From Plectosphaerella cucumerina (taxonomy: Eukaryota; Ascomycota; Sordariomycetes; Glomerellales; Plectosphaerellaceae), in the NCBI GenBank assembly GCA_020746995.1, contig JAGPXD010000002.1, positions 682,001 to 746,000 on the forward strand: a stretch of 64,000 nt of DNA, given 5' to 3'. Shown one piece after another: positions 1-9,390 of the stretch (positions within the stretch are counted from its first letter, which is position 1; each line of letters opens with the position of its first letter). The notes under the pieces were generated by a model. The model saw only the letters and a program-made list of their open reading frames with translations. It was not told the origin of the DNA and searched no databases. The position numbers were made by a program, and so were the translations under genes.

Positions 1-1
1 G

Positions 2-118
2 AAGCCCGAGCTGGCGTCCGACAGCGAGGAGGCGATCAAGGCCGACAGGGACAACACGACCCCGCAGGAGCTGGCCGACAAGACCAAGGGCGCCGCCGGC
101 AAGGGTGCCAAGGCGTGA
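2..118 (+). CDS. C-terminal end of an unidentified protein (partial at window edge)
   Basis: Only the last 38 codons are in the window, closed by TGA at 116-118. The tail is rich in Lys, Ala, Asp and Glu and ends in repeated G-K-A units, so it is probably disordered and charged. Codon usage is strongly GC3 as in the confirmed genes of this window, which supports this frame. I do not recognise the family from this fragment. Hydrophilic stress proteins have similar composition, but that is only a resemblance. Confidence 0.55.
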   Translation, partial: KPELASDSEEAIKADRDNTTPQELADKTKGAAGKGAKA

Positions 119-447
119 GCTTGGGGAGGGGAAGGTTTACGAAAATGAGCTTTGAATGTCAGCGGGCAAAGGTTTCACGGGTGTACGAATGCGTTTTGGT
201 GTATTTTCGGTTTCCATCCGGGGCAGGGCTGGGGAATAGACTGCATCTTTGAGGAGTGGTTGAGGCATGACGTGTGAAGGGGGTTGGTGATGGAGCCATG
301 TCCAGCCACGGGGAAGAACGCGACTTTACGTCCCACTCACGACCACAGGCCGACCCGCCCAACAACAGGACTCCCCTTATGAATGCTAATTTTTGCGCAG
401 ACCCGCCATCGACCGGCCCCTGGTCACAATCAGGGATATCGTCAAAC
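119..447. other. Intergenic, no gene seen
   Basis: This is the 3' flank of the partial gene and the upstream flank of tRNA-Pro. Short open frames on both strands have no recognisable protein character. Confidence 0.5.
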
Positions 448-539
448 GCGCCGTTGGTCTAGTGGTATGATTCTCGCTTAGGGTCACACCCTGAAGCATT
501 GCTTGCGAGAGGTCCCGGGTTCAATCCCCGGATGGCGCC
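448..539 (+). tRNA. tRNA-Pro (anticodon AGG) with a 20-nt intron
   Basis: The acceptor stem pairs 448-454 with 532-538 (one G-U), with discriminator C at 539. The A-box region (GGTCTAGTGGTA) and the B-box region (GGTTCAATCCC) are both present. The anticodon stem CTCGC (473-477) pairs with GCGAG (505-509), and loop bases TTAGG put AGG at 480-482. The 20 nt at 484-503 interrupt the loop one base 3' of the anticodon, the canonical eukaryotic tRNA intron position. Removing them leaves a 72-nt tRNA. It would read CCU and, by inosine wobble, CCC. Confidence 0.93.
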
Positions 540-904
540 CACGTCATCATCTTTTTGTTCTGTTCTGAACTGTTACGAGTGCTGGTGATGAAGTTGTTGT
601 GGGCGAGGGGGATTGGTTTGGATTTTGTCTCGTCTTGGAGTGCTAGGACGGGCATTAGGCATGGATAGTGGTGAAATTCTGCGGTGGAGGAGAGAGCAGC
701 AAGAGAAAGAGTCGTAGTTTGAATAAGTTATGTTGAATATACGAGTAGACGTGCATCCGGATTGATGTTGATGGCGAACGCAGGTTCCGTGGTATCAAAA
801 GACTCAGAGGCTGTTCTGTCGGCATCGGCTTGGTCAGCTCCCTTCCGGATCGCCGTGCCGAGTGGGCTCCCTGACTTCCCACCTACACCTCCCTCCATCC
901 CACC
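540..904. other. Intergenic: tRNA trailer and promoter of the hydrolase gene
   Basis: It holds the Pol III terminator and the upstream region of the gene at 905. No further gene is seen. Confidence 0.5.
552..556 (+). terminator. Pol III terminator of tRNA-Pro
   Basis: A run of five T residues starts 12 nt after the tRNA 3' end, the expected RNA polymerase III termination signal. Confidence 0.75.
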
Positions 905-2131
905 ATGAATGTCGGCACACCCCGCGTCCTGGCCCCGGGCCTCGCAGCCGCCGCCGCCGTCCTCCTCGCCGGCTACCTCTACACCCGCCCGGCCCTGACC
1001 CGCGATCCCGGCGCCTCGGCCCCGGCCCCTCCGGCTAAATCTCCCCGATGGACCGTCCTCCCCGGCCTCTCCGGCTCCGAGCGCGCCTCCCTCCCCTACC
1101 CCCCTGACGTCCTCCCCGGCGGCCGCCACGTCGACACACCCTACGGCTCTCTTCACGTCTACGAGTTCGGTCCTACTGCCGGGCCTCGCGTCCTCCTCCT
1201 CCACGGCATCGGCACACCCTGTCTCGCCCTCGGCCGGATGGCTCGCGCTCTGGCAGATGGCGGATGCAGAGTGATGCTCTTCGACTTCTTCGGCAGGGGG
1301 TACTCGGACGCGCCAGATGACCTGCCTTATGACTCTCGTCTGTACGCAACTCAGATCCTGCTCGCCCTCGCCTCGTCCCCTCTTCCTTGGACAGGCGACG
1401 ATGCCTTCCATCTCGTCGGATACTCGCTCGGCGGAGCCATTGCCGCCTCTTTCGCTCGTTATCACCCTCACACCGTGCGCTCGCTGTCCCTCGTCGCCGG
1501 AGGTGGCCTCATCCGTACTCACCATGTGTCTACCAAGAGTCGCCTGCTCTACTCTGAAGGAACCTTCCCCGAGCGCCTGCTGCGTACTCTCATCCGTCGG
1601 CGTCTGTGGCCTGAGGTGGGCGGGCCGGCGGACATGCCCGAGGCCGAGGTCAGCGACGATGCGCCAGCCCCCAGCAAGAAGGCTGAGACGGTGGAGAGTG
1701 ATGCCAGAGGAGGATCGTCCTTTGATGATGCCTTGCTCGCTGATGGTCGTCCGGATCTGACTGTCTCGAGGGTCATGGCGTGGCAGTTGACGCACCATGA
1801 AGGGTTCGTCGGCGCCTATAAGAGCACTATCCTGCACGCGCCAATTTATGCCCAGGGTGACACCGAGTGGAAGCCGTTGAGGGGGCTGCTCGAGGCGCGG
1901 CGGCGAGATGACGGGCTGCCGGGGCTCAAGGGCGGGCAGGTCCTGCTGGTCCTGGGGGAGACAGACCCGGTCATCGTGCCGAGTGAGATGGAGGAGGACG
2001 CACGGCGGGTGCTAGGGCATGAGGCGATCATTGTGAAAGTCATCGCCGGGGCGGGGCACGAGGTTGGCATCACGCAGGGCCGGGAGGTTGCGGACCTGAT
2101 CGCGGAGACCTGGGGCCTGTACAAGACGTAG
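905..2131 (+). CDS. Membrane-anchored alpha/beta hydrolase-fold protein
   Basis: An intronless 408-codon gene. Residues about 11-27 form an Ala/Leu-rich hydrophobic segment, probably a signal anchor. The fold is then visible: strand plus oxyanion region VLLLHGIG, nucleophile elbow GYSLGG (Ser), acid-bearing loop LGETDPV (Asp) and catalytic His in AGAGHEVG. The order Ser-Asp-His and spacing fit the AB hydrolase superfamily. A charged, low-complexity insertion lies between the Ser elbow and the Asp, in the lid region. The substrate cannot be told from sequence; esterase, lipase or epoxide hydrolase activity are all possible. It converges with the cyclin C gene, leaving about 200 bp between them. 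The ATG at 905 is the first in frame and follows a CACC context. Confidence 0.88.
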   Translation: MNVGTPRVLAPGLAAAAAVLLAGYLYTRPALTRDPGASAPAPPAKSPRWTVLPGLSGSERASLPYPPDVLPGGRHVDTPYGSLHVYEFGPTAGPRVLLLHGIGTPCLALGRMARALADGGCRVMLFDFFGRGYSDAPDDLPYDSRLYATQILLALASSPLPWTGDDAFHLVGYSLGGAIAASFARYHPHTVRSLSLVAGGGLIRTHHVSTKSRLLYSEGTFPERLLRTLIRRRLWPEVGGPADMPEAEVSDDAPAPSKKAETVESDARGGSSFDDALLADGRPDLTVSRVMAWQLTHHEGFVGAYKSTILHAPIYAQGDTEWKPLRGLLEARRRDDGLPGLKGGQVLLVLGETDPVIVPSEMEEDARRVLGHEAIIVKVIAGAGHEVGITQGREVADLIAETWGLYKT

Positions 2132-2335
2132 GTAGACGAGTGAACGATTCATGCATTAGAACCTGTAAGCTTCTAGCTGTTCGAGAAGTACATCAAGGGT
2201 CCGCTTATCCTGGACCGCAGCCATCATGCGGCGCCGCACTAACTCCCGCTGCTGTTCCTGGTATTCAAGATCCGCCTTCTGCGTCAGCTCGAGCGAGGGC
2301 ATTGCCTCCTCATCCCCGTCCTCCTCATCCAAGTC

Positions 2336-3375
2336 CTACTTGTCCAGCCCCCGCGCCTTGACGAAGCGGTTGATCTGCTCCCGCGTGACCTTATCCTGGT
2401 ACTGCTCGTGGCACTCATAAAATGAAATCATCTCCTGGGTGCAGTCGACCATGGCGGTGATGTCTACGCTGCTCTCGGCTAGCCAGGCGCCGAACCGCTG
2501 CACGCGGCCTATGCGCGCCTCCGGGAGCTTATCCTTATCGGCTGCCGCGGCGGCGGCTGCTGCAGCGGCGGCTACGGCAGAGGCTCCGGGCATAGAGAAA
2601 CCGGATGAGCTGCGGCCGTGGGCCTGGGCGAGGGCGGCAGTGGCTTGGGCGATACCCGCGGCCGTGGGGGTGACCTGGCCGACGATGCCCGAGGGCCGCA
2701 GGACGAGGGCCAACAGGATGGCAGTCAGGGCGATGGTGTGCGGGGGATGGAGGAGGGGCAGATCGGTCATGTAGTGATCGTTGATGATGGACCATGCGAG
2801 GGTGATATCCTCGGGGGCGAGGCCGAGGTCGGTCTGGAACTGGTTGAGGGTGCGGTAGGGCTGGTGGACGATGAGCTGGGAGCTCATCTCGCTGATCATC
2901 AAGAACTCGCACTCGCCGAGCTTGGACGAGTCGAGGCCGAGGAAGTCGGGCCAGAGGGAGCGGGCCTCGCTGACAATGAGGCGGATGTGCTGGGGACACT
3001 CCTCCATCTTGCAGGCGAGGTAGACGGCCGTGGCGATGACGAGGTAGGGGTTCGTGCGGCGGATCTCGATCTTTGTGTAGAAGCGCTTGATGTAGACCTG
3101 GGCCGTGGCCATGGCCTGCTGGCGGACGATGAGGCGCTTACCGAGTCGATTGATCTCTGGGGGAGGAAGTGTCAACGGGTTGGAAGGCAGAGGGGAGGAG
3201 GAAAGGAAGGCCAACGCTGGTTGAAGTAGATGAAGAGGTGTCGCGCCTGGGGTAGCGGGAACATCTGGACAATCTCGTTGTTGTCTGCCTCGAGCTTGTT
3301 TCGCACAGCGGCCAGCTCATCTTTGGTGAAGAGCCAGAAGCGCCGCTGCGTCGAGTTCCAGAAGTTGGCCGACAT
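2336..3375 (-). CDS. ssn8: Cyclin C, RNA polymerase II Mediator kinase-module subunit (SSN8/SRB11 type)
   Basis: The exons on the minus strand are 3375-3216 and 3156-2336, and the intron 3157-3215 has a GTTGGC donor and CCCCCAG acceptor. Joining restores the family sequence FNQQINRLGKRL. The product is 326 aa. The N-terminal MSANFWNSTQRR and the cyclin box (VIATAVYLACKMEECPQHI, then a second helical repeat to about residue 200) are typical of fungal cyclin C. Cyclin C pairs with CDK8 (SSN3) in the Mediator kinase module and controls stress and nutrient genes in the nucleus. A poly-Ala stretch near residue 255 is a lineage-type insertion. It ends with ARGLDK as in relatives known to me. Confidence 0.95.
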
Positions 3376-4561
3376 GTTGGACGTGGACGTGGGCGCGCGG
3401 GAGTAGGATCGGATCGGTTCTCAGCTGTTGGGTCGTCCGTCACGTCGTCCGTCCCGTTGTGCGCGCGGAGCCATACGGGAGAGCGGTGCGTCGCAGTGCG
3501 GGGGCGGGGTCATGTATGTATGTATATGTGTGGCGTGTGTTTTAGAAGAGGAAGAGAGTCAATATGCTTTGATGTCTGGCAATGTTTAAAGTGCGAGACC
3601 TGGTAGGTTCATGTCTCGACGCCAGTTCGGTCGGGGTTGCCGATAAGGCGGGACGAACTGCTTATCGGATATCGGGGAGCTTATCTTCCCCGCCAGTCAC
3701 CTTGCAGACCGAGGAGGAACTGACATGGATGACAGCACACCGACGAAGGGTAGCAAGCAGTGTAATTCCAGGCCTCCGATTCGCTCATCCGCCTCGGCTG
3801 GACTTGAGAGGAAAGGTACTTGTACAAGTCCCTATCGACTCGGCTGTTGTTGTCCGGCCAGGGGTATACGCCCGGCCATCGAGGCCTCGAAAGCATAGGA
3901 CCCTGCTCTGATGTTGAGTTCAGGGGCTGTGCTTCCCGAAGTTGAAGCGTCCAGAAGAGACGAGGTGTGGCTTGTGTCGTGACTCCCGTGTGTCTGAGAC
4001 AACGGCGACGTGTGGCTTCGGGCCAGCACTAGAAGAAGTAGAAGACCAGCCGGGCCCTTGTACCCTTGGCATGCGGGACCCAACTGGAGACGGCTGCAGC
4101 GTGCTCGCTTTTTCTTGGTCCGCCGGAGGCTAGTGTCCAGCTCGCGCAAACTACGTCAATCCCCCGTGCTCCTTGGGTTCTTTTCGCATCCTGGTCCACC
4201 TCTCACATCCCGACCCGACCTCGACCTCCAGACCTCTTATCCGCCGACGTGCCTCCAGTGCCTCTCGATGACCGACCCGTGTCTCGCCTGACAAAACATC
4301 CTTAGCCGCATGTCTCCTGTCCCGAACCTCAAGGAGAGCAGCTCCGCCGACGCCGACGCGCCCTTCGCCGCCCAACCGTAGCCTCATACCCGTCGAACCC
4401 CACGATGCCTCTTGTGTCGCGACAAGAGCTTCTCTAGACCCCCGACCCGCCCCGACTCGAGCGAGCTTCGTCGGATGCCCCTTCCGACCACCGTCCCCGA
4501 GCACACAACCACCCACCCACCCCTTGGACCTTAGGACCCTGATGCCGCACCTGTTCTCACG
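3376..4561. other. Divergent intergenic region between cyclin C and the carrier gene
   Basis: It serves as the shared promoter of the minus-strand cyclin C gene and the plus-strand carrier gene. A short TATG-type tandem repeat lies near 3512-3530. The last roughly 400 bp before 4562 are C/T-rich, typical of a fungal 5' leader. Small open frames here look spurious. Confidence 0.5.
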
Positions 4562-7239
4562 ATGGGGGTAACAAGCCTTGTCAAGGAGCTCGAGATGGGC
4601 CTGCAGGAGTCGCAGAACCAGCGCGACAAGCGCGTGGAGGACCTGTGGAAGAGGCTGGATGTCCAGCAGACGGGATATCTGGACTTTAAGGGTCTGCAGA
4701 GGGGACTGAGGAGGATCGACCACCGTATGTCCTGTCGCGTGTCAGGGACTGTCTTTGCAGGGGAGAATACTGACATGGGGGGATGCAGCCCTGAAAAATG
4801 CCGACGAGATGCTGCGACACATGATGTCGAGGCTTGACGACAATTCTGACGGCAAGATCGACTTTGAGGGTATGTTTTCTGAGACCCAAAGCTTCATGAC
4901 CATCTGATTGACCTCTCACAGAGTTCCGGACCTTTGTCGAAGAGACAGAAAAGAAGCTGCTTCTGCTCTTCCACACCATCGACAGGGACCGCAATGGCAA
5001 GCTCGATAAGAACGAGCTGCGTGAAGCCTTTCGCAAGGCTGGGCTCGTGGTGCCCAACCGGAAACTGGACGCCTTTTTCAACGACATAGACTACAACAAT
5101 GATGGGTACATCAGCTTTGGCGAATGGCGGTAAGTGGACAGCTGCCCTCGGAGTTGTGGTGCCCTTGGTGGTGAAAGGGGCACGTGCACCAAGGGGCAGA
5201 CGATATGTTTGTCTGGTTCACTTGAACCGGGCACATATCATTCACTCCTCACGATAGCGTGCCTTCCCCTTCTGTGGCAAGTTAGAGCTGACAATTCACT
5301 CGCGGCATGCAGAGACTTCCTGCTATTCATGCCCGTGCACCAAGCAGACGCGCCGCTGGCAGCCGTGCTTGACTTTTACGCGTCCATTGTAACATTGACG
5401 GCCGAGGGAGATTCTATGGTATCAGAGGAAACTCTTGAAGGCTTAGGTACGACCGGCTTCCTTCTCCAAACTCTCTTTGGGTCCATCCTCCGGATAGCCT
5501 CGCCTTGGGACTCTTCTTCTTCTACTCCTCCTTCTTCTTCCTCTGTATCTGGCCCTTCACCACACTCCCAGGACCTTTCGTCATCCTCCTTGTCACCACC
5601 GCCGTACCTGCACGAAGGACTGGAAGCTGCAGACCCAAACACGGCATCGGCATCCACCACCACGCGAAACTCGTCACCCACCCCGCCACGGTCACGGTCA
5701 AGGTTACCCACACAACAAGATCAAGGCCTTGGTGCCATGGAAGCCGCGATTCTTCAGGCCTACGCTACTGATCTGGACGCTGCACGTGCCCAGGAGGAGC
5801 GTGCCGCCATCGCGAAATCACTCGGCCTTGCCCCAGAGGGCCCCTCAGAGGCAACAACCACAACTTCGCCCACCGCGGCAGCGACACACGCCCCCTTCAC
5901 CACCACAACTTCTTCCACCACCGCACCCGCGTCTGCAACAATCGCCACAACCACCATGTCGAGGCCACGCCCTACCTCTCCTTCGGACGCGGCCGCCTCC
6001 CCCAAAACGGATGTCGGACCTGAGCGACCGAAGAAGATCAAGTCCAAACTGACCACCTATGTCCCTGATCCAGGCTACTTCCTTGCCGGAGCCGTCGCTG
6101 GAGGCGTCTCTCGCACCGCCACAGCGCCTCTCGATCGCCTCAAGGTGTATCTTCTGGTCAAGACCCAGATGAGCACCGACACGGCCCTCAAGGCCCTGAG
6201 GCAGGGTCGCCCTCTGCTCGCTCTACGCAACGCCGTGAAGCCCATTGGCGACGGCGTGCAGGATCTCTGGCGCGCCGGTGGCATGCGCAGCATGTTTGCA
6301 GGTAAGCTTTCAACTGCCCGACCGGGTGCACTGCATCAGAGAGCTGATTACTTCATAGGCAATGGACTCAACGTGATCAAGATCATGCCTGAGAGTGCCA
6401 TCAAGGTGAGAATTAAAGGAAGGCACCCTGATCCCTCCAGCTCACTGACTCCCTATAGTTCGGATCGTACGAAGCGGCCAAGCGTGCCCTCGCTAAGCTC
6501 GAGGGCCACGACGACCCCAAGAGGATCAACTCCTACTCCAAATTCACCGCGGGTGGTATTGCCGGAATGGTTGCTCAGTAAGTTCTCACTGAAACACTCC
6601 CACCTTTGCCCTGAATCAATCTGACCCCTATTAGATTCTGCGTCTACCCCCTTGACACCCTCAAGTTCCGGTAAGTCCCTTCCTTCCCGCCTTCCTCCTT
6701 CCATACCCCTAACAACCCCCAGCCTTCAGACTTCCACCGTTCAAGGCGGCCTTACCGGCAACGCCCTCGTCATCGAGACAGCCAAGAAGATGTGGCAGGC
6801 CGGCGGCCTCCGCTCGGCCTACCGCGGCGTCACCATGGGCCTCATCGGAATGTTCCCCTACAGCGCCATTGACATGGGCACGTTTGAGCTGCTTAAAAAC
6901 TCGTACAAACGCTACATGGTCAAGTACCACGGCGTTCACGAGGAGGACGCCAAGCCCGGAAACATCGTCACCGGCATCATCGGCGCCAGCAGCGGTGCCT
7001 TTGGCGCCTCGGTCGTCTACCCCCTCAACGTCCTCCGCACCCGCCTCCAGACCCAGGGCACCGCCATGCACCCGGCCACCTACACCGGCATCTGGGACGT
7101 CGCCCGCACCACCCTCCGTAACGAGGGCGTGCGCGGCATGTACAAGGGCCTCGCCCCCAACCTCCTCAAGGTCGCGCCTGCTCTGAGTATCACCTGGGTT
7201 ATGTACGAGAACTCAAAGAGGATGCTCGGCCTTGAGTGA
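4562..7239 (+). CDS. sal1: Calcium-binding mitochondrial ATP-Mg/Pi carrier (SAL1/SCaMC type)
   Basis: There are eight exons: 4562-4724, 4789-4869, 4922-5129, 5313-6301, 6359-6405, 6459-6577, 6635-6670 and 6723-7239, giving 719 aa with all phases consistent. The N-terminus holds four EF-hands. The first is degenerate; the others keep loops such as DDNSDGKIDFEE, DRDRNGKLDKNE and DYNNDGYISFGE. The C-terminal third is a mitochondrial carrier with three signature repeats (APLDRLKV, YPLDTLKF, YPLNVLRTR). Such carriers exchange ATP-Mg or ADP for phosphate across the inner membrane under cytosolic calcium control. A long Ser/Thr/Pro-rich linker in exon 4 separates the two halves and makes the protein longer than yeast Sal1. 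Confidence 0.94.
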
Positions 7240-7970
7240 TTCACCGCAAGCCATACTTGCGTTGAATCGGGGCGGTTTTTGTCCGATGTTTTCTGGGACT
7301 CTTTTTTTCACTTCGCGAACGGGGGAGACGGGGGTCTTCTGCACCCACCTGCACATCCAGGAAGGGGCACGACATCACACAACAGCAGCAGCATAGCGTC
7401 ATGGCATGGCGTCGACGCCCACTATTACCAGCTGCCCCCTCTATTTCGGGGCGGCCAGGACCGGAGGGCAAGAGTTGAGGGGTTGTTTGGGGGCGTTTTC
7501 GGGGAAACATAATCGACTTTTCAGGTGGCTTCAGGCCACACTGCGGTACATTACTTACTACAGAGACGGGCGAGGGAGGAACATGGGCTGATGAACAGCG
7601 GCAGCGAATTTGTCGTGTGTGTACCTAGTTCCGGGGATCTCCGCCGAGAGTCGGGTCTATAGCTGGGAAGGGACAGGTCGATGAAGGGTACATTTCGGTG
7701 GACGATACGATACCACGACCGCGAGTCGGAATCGAGCTGTCTAGTACATTGCATGGGCACGAGCACAAGTGATTAAGTGATGTCCTGACACGAGGCACCA
7801 CATCTCGACACTGGTAATCCGACACTGAATTCAAACAAGACGCTGCCAGCCCGCAGCTCTGATGTACCATTCCTATCAAGCAACAGAAAAGAAGAAGAAG
7901 ACAGAAACTCCACAAACGCCATGCCATGCTTATACGACGACGCAACATTACACCCCTCCCCCGAGGTCCC
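7240..7970. other. Convergent 3' intergenic region
   Basis: It lies between the stop codons of the carrier and SNARE genes and probably holds both 3' UTRs. No gene is seen. Confidence 0.5.
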
Positions 7971-8883
7971 CTACTTCAGCACAGCAATCAACAGCACCAA
8001 GATGATGATGAGCGCAATAATAGCACACATCTGCTTACTCTCCCCCGCCGCGCGCGACACCCGTCCCAGCGACCTGCTCGCCCGATCAAGCCTGCTCTGC
8101 TGCCTATCCGTCGCAGCATCCACATCATCCAGCATGGCGACATGGGAATCTAGCTCATCGCCAATCTGCATGCTCAGCTCCCTCTGACGACCGATACTCT
8201 CGCCCAGGCGGTCGAGGTGATCATCCTGCTCCCGCATGATCTGGGAATGATACTCGTGAACCTGCTGGTTGTCGAGACCGGCGGCCTGGTCGCGGTATCC
8301 GGCCGTGTCGCCGCCTCCGCGGGAGGGATCGTCGCGGTACGGGCCGAAGAGCTCATCGGCGGCCGGGTCGGCGGGGGGGAGAGGCGAGTCGGAGAAGCGG
8401 ACTGTCTTGGGGTTGAGGGAAGAGGAGGACGGGGAGCGGAGGTTAGGTTTGCGCGTCGAGGTGGAGGGGAGGGTCTGGGCGTGGGCAAAGTCGGGAGAGA
8501 GAGCGGCGTCGTTGGGGTGGGTGAGGGTGTCGGGGGCGGTGGCGGAGGGGAAGCCGTGGAACTGGGAGGTGAGGTCCGAGTATTGCTTGTTGAGGGACGG
8601 GAGGGCGTCGGTGATGGCCTGGGCATTGCTAAAGAGGAGATGTCAGCAATGGTTTGGGGGAAGAAGACTGGCAGGCAGCCACGTACGTCTTGTCACCAGA
8701 AGCCAAGAGCCGTGCCTCCTCGGCCTTGAGAGCCTCGAGGCCCTCGCGGAACTGGTCCAGAGACCGCGAGATGTGGCCGTCCTGCGAGTCGCTCTCGAGG
8801 TTCAGCGCCTGCGCCCGTTGCCGCTCCAGCAGCGACAGCTTGACGTGGTCGGCGAGGAGGAAGAGCTGATTCGGCTTCGACAT
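7971..8883 (-). CDS. syn8: Qc-SNARE, syntaxin-8-like (SYN8)
   Basis: The exons are 8883-8687 and 8628-7971 (minus), and the intron 8629-8686 has a GTACGT donor and TTTAG acceptor. The product is 284 aa. The N-terminus is a predicted helical bundle starting MSKPNQLFLLADHVKLSLLE. After a Ser/Pro-rich linker, the SNARE motif starts near MREQDDHLDRLGESI and carries the central-layer glutamine in heptad context. It ends in a single C-terminal membrane anchor rich in Ile, Leu and Val. This is the tail-anchored layout of SYN8/TLG1 endosomal Qc-SNAREs. SYN8 rather than TLG1 is favoured by the N-terminal region and the DRLGESI-type entry, but I could not align it. Confidence 0.85.
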
Positions 8884-9390
8884 GGTGGGCGGCTGCGGGC
8901 GACGACTACGCCGGGAGGAGAGTTACGAGGTCTGATGTCGGTTTATAGATGTAGCAGAGGCGGCGGCGACGGGATGCCCTCAAGGTCGAGACGTCGGGGC
9001 GATGGCGATGTCAATGCAAGGTGGATGGATGATGGACGGAGCGGCCGGGTCCCGAAGCGAGTGGATTACGAGCGACGTCGACACCGTCCGTCCATCAGCA
9101 CAACCTCAGCACAGTGACAGGGATCCGGCGGCTGGCCACCCCCGCTTTTTAACCCCCTGAGCCGTGGGCATTTAGCCTCCGGCCTCCGCATCGCCGGGTT
9201 CGGTTTGGTCAACCAGACCCCTTTTTCCGCTCCCGAACGATGACCACCAATTATCCATCACCTCACATTACATCCTGCTGCTCACAGCACAGTCCCTTCA
9301 GATGACAAGGTGGCACTAGAGGTGTGGCGCTTTTGGTTATCATTCTGTATAAGAGTGCTGCTTCATCCCGTCTCTCCCCAAGGCCGCCCG
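8884..9390. other. Intergenic region upstream of SYN8 and downstream of AMA1
   Basis: It is the SYN8 promoter plus the AMA1 3' flank. One CCAAT pentamer lies at 9247-9251 on the plus strand. No gene is seen. Confidence 0.45.

Noticed and set aside
728..1837. 369-codon open frame on the minus strand
   Set aside because: Antisense shadow of the alpha/beta hydrolase gene. It is Arg/Gly/Glu-rich with no domain, as expected from the complement of GC3-rich coding DNA.
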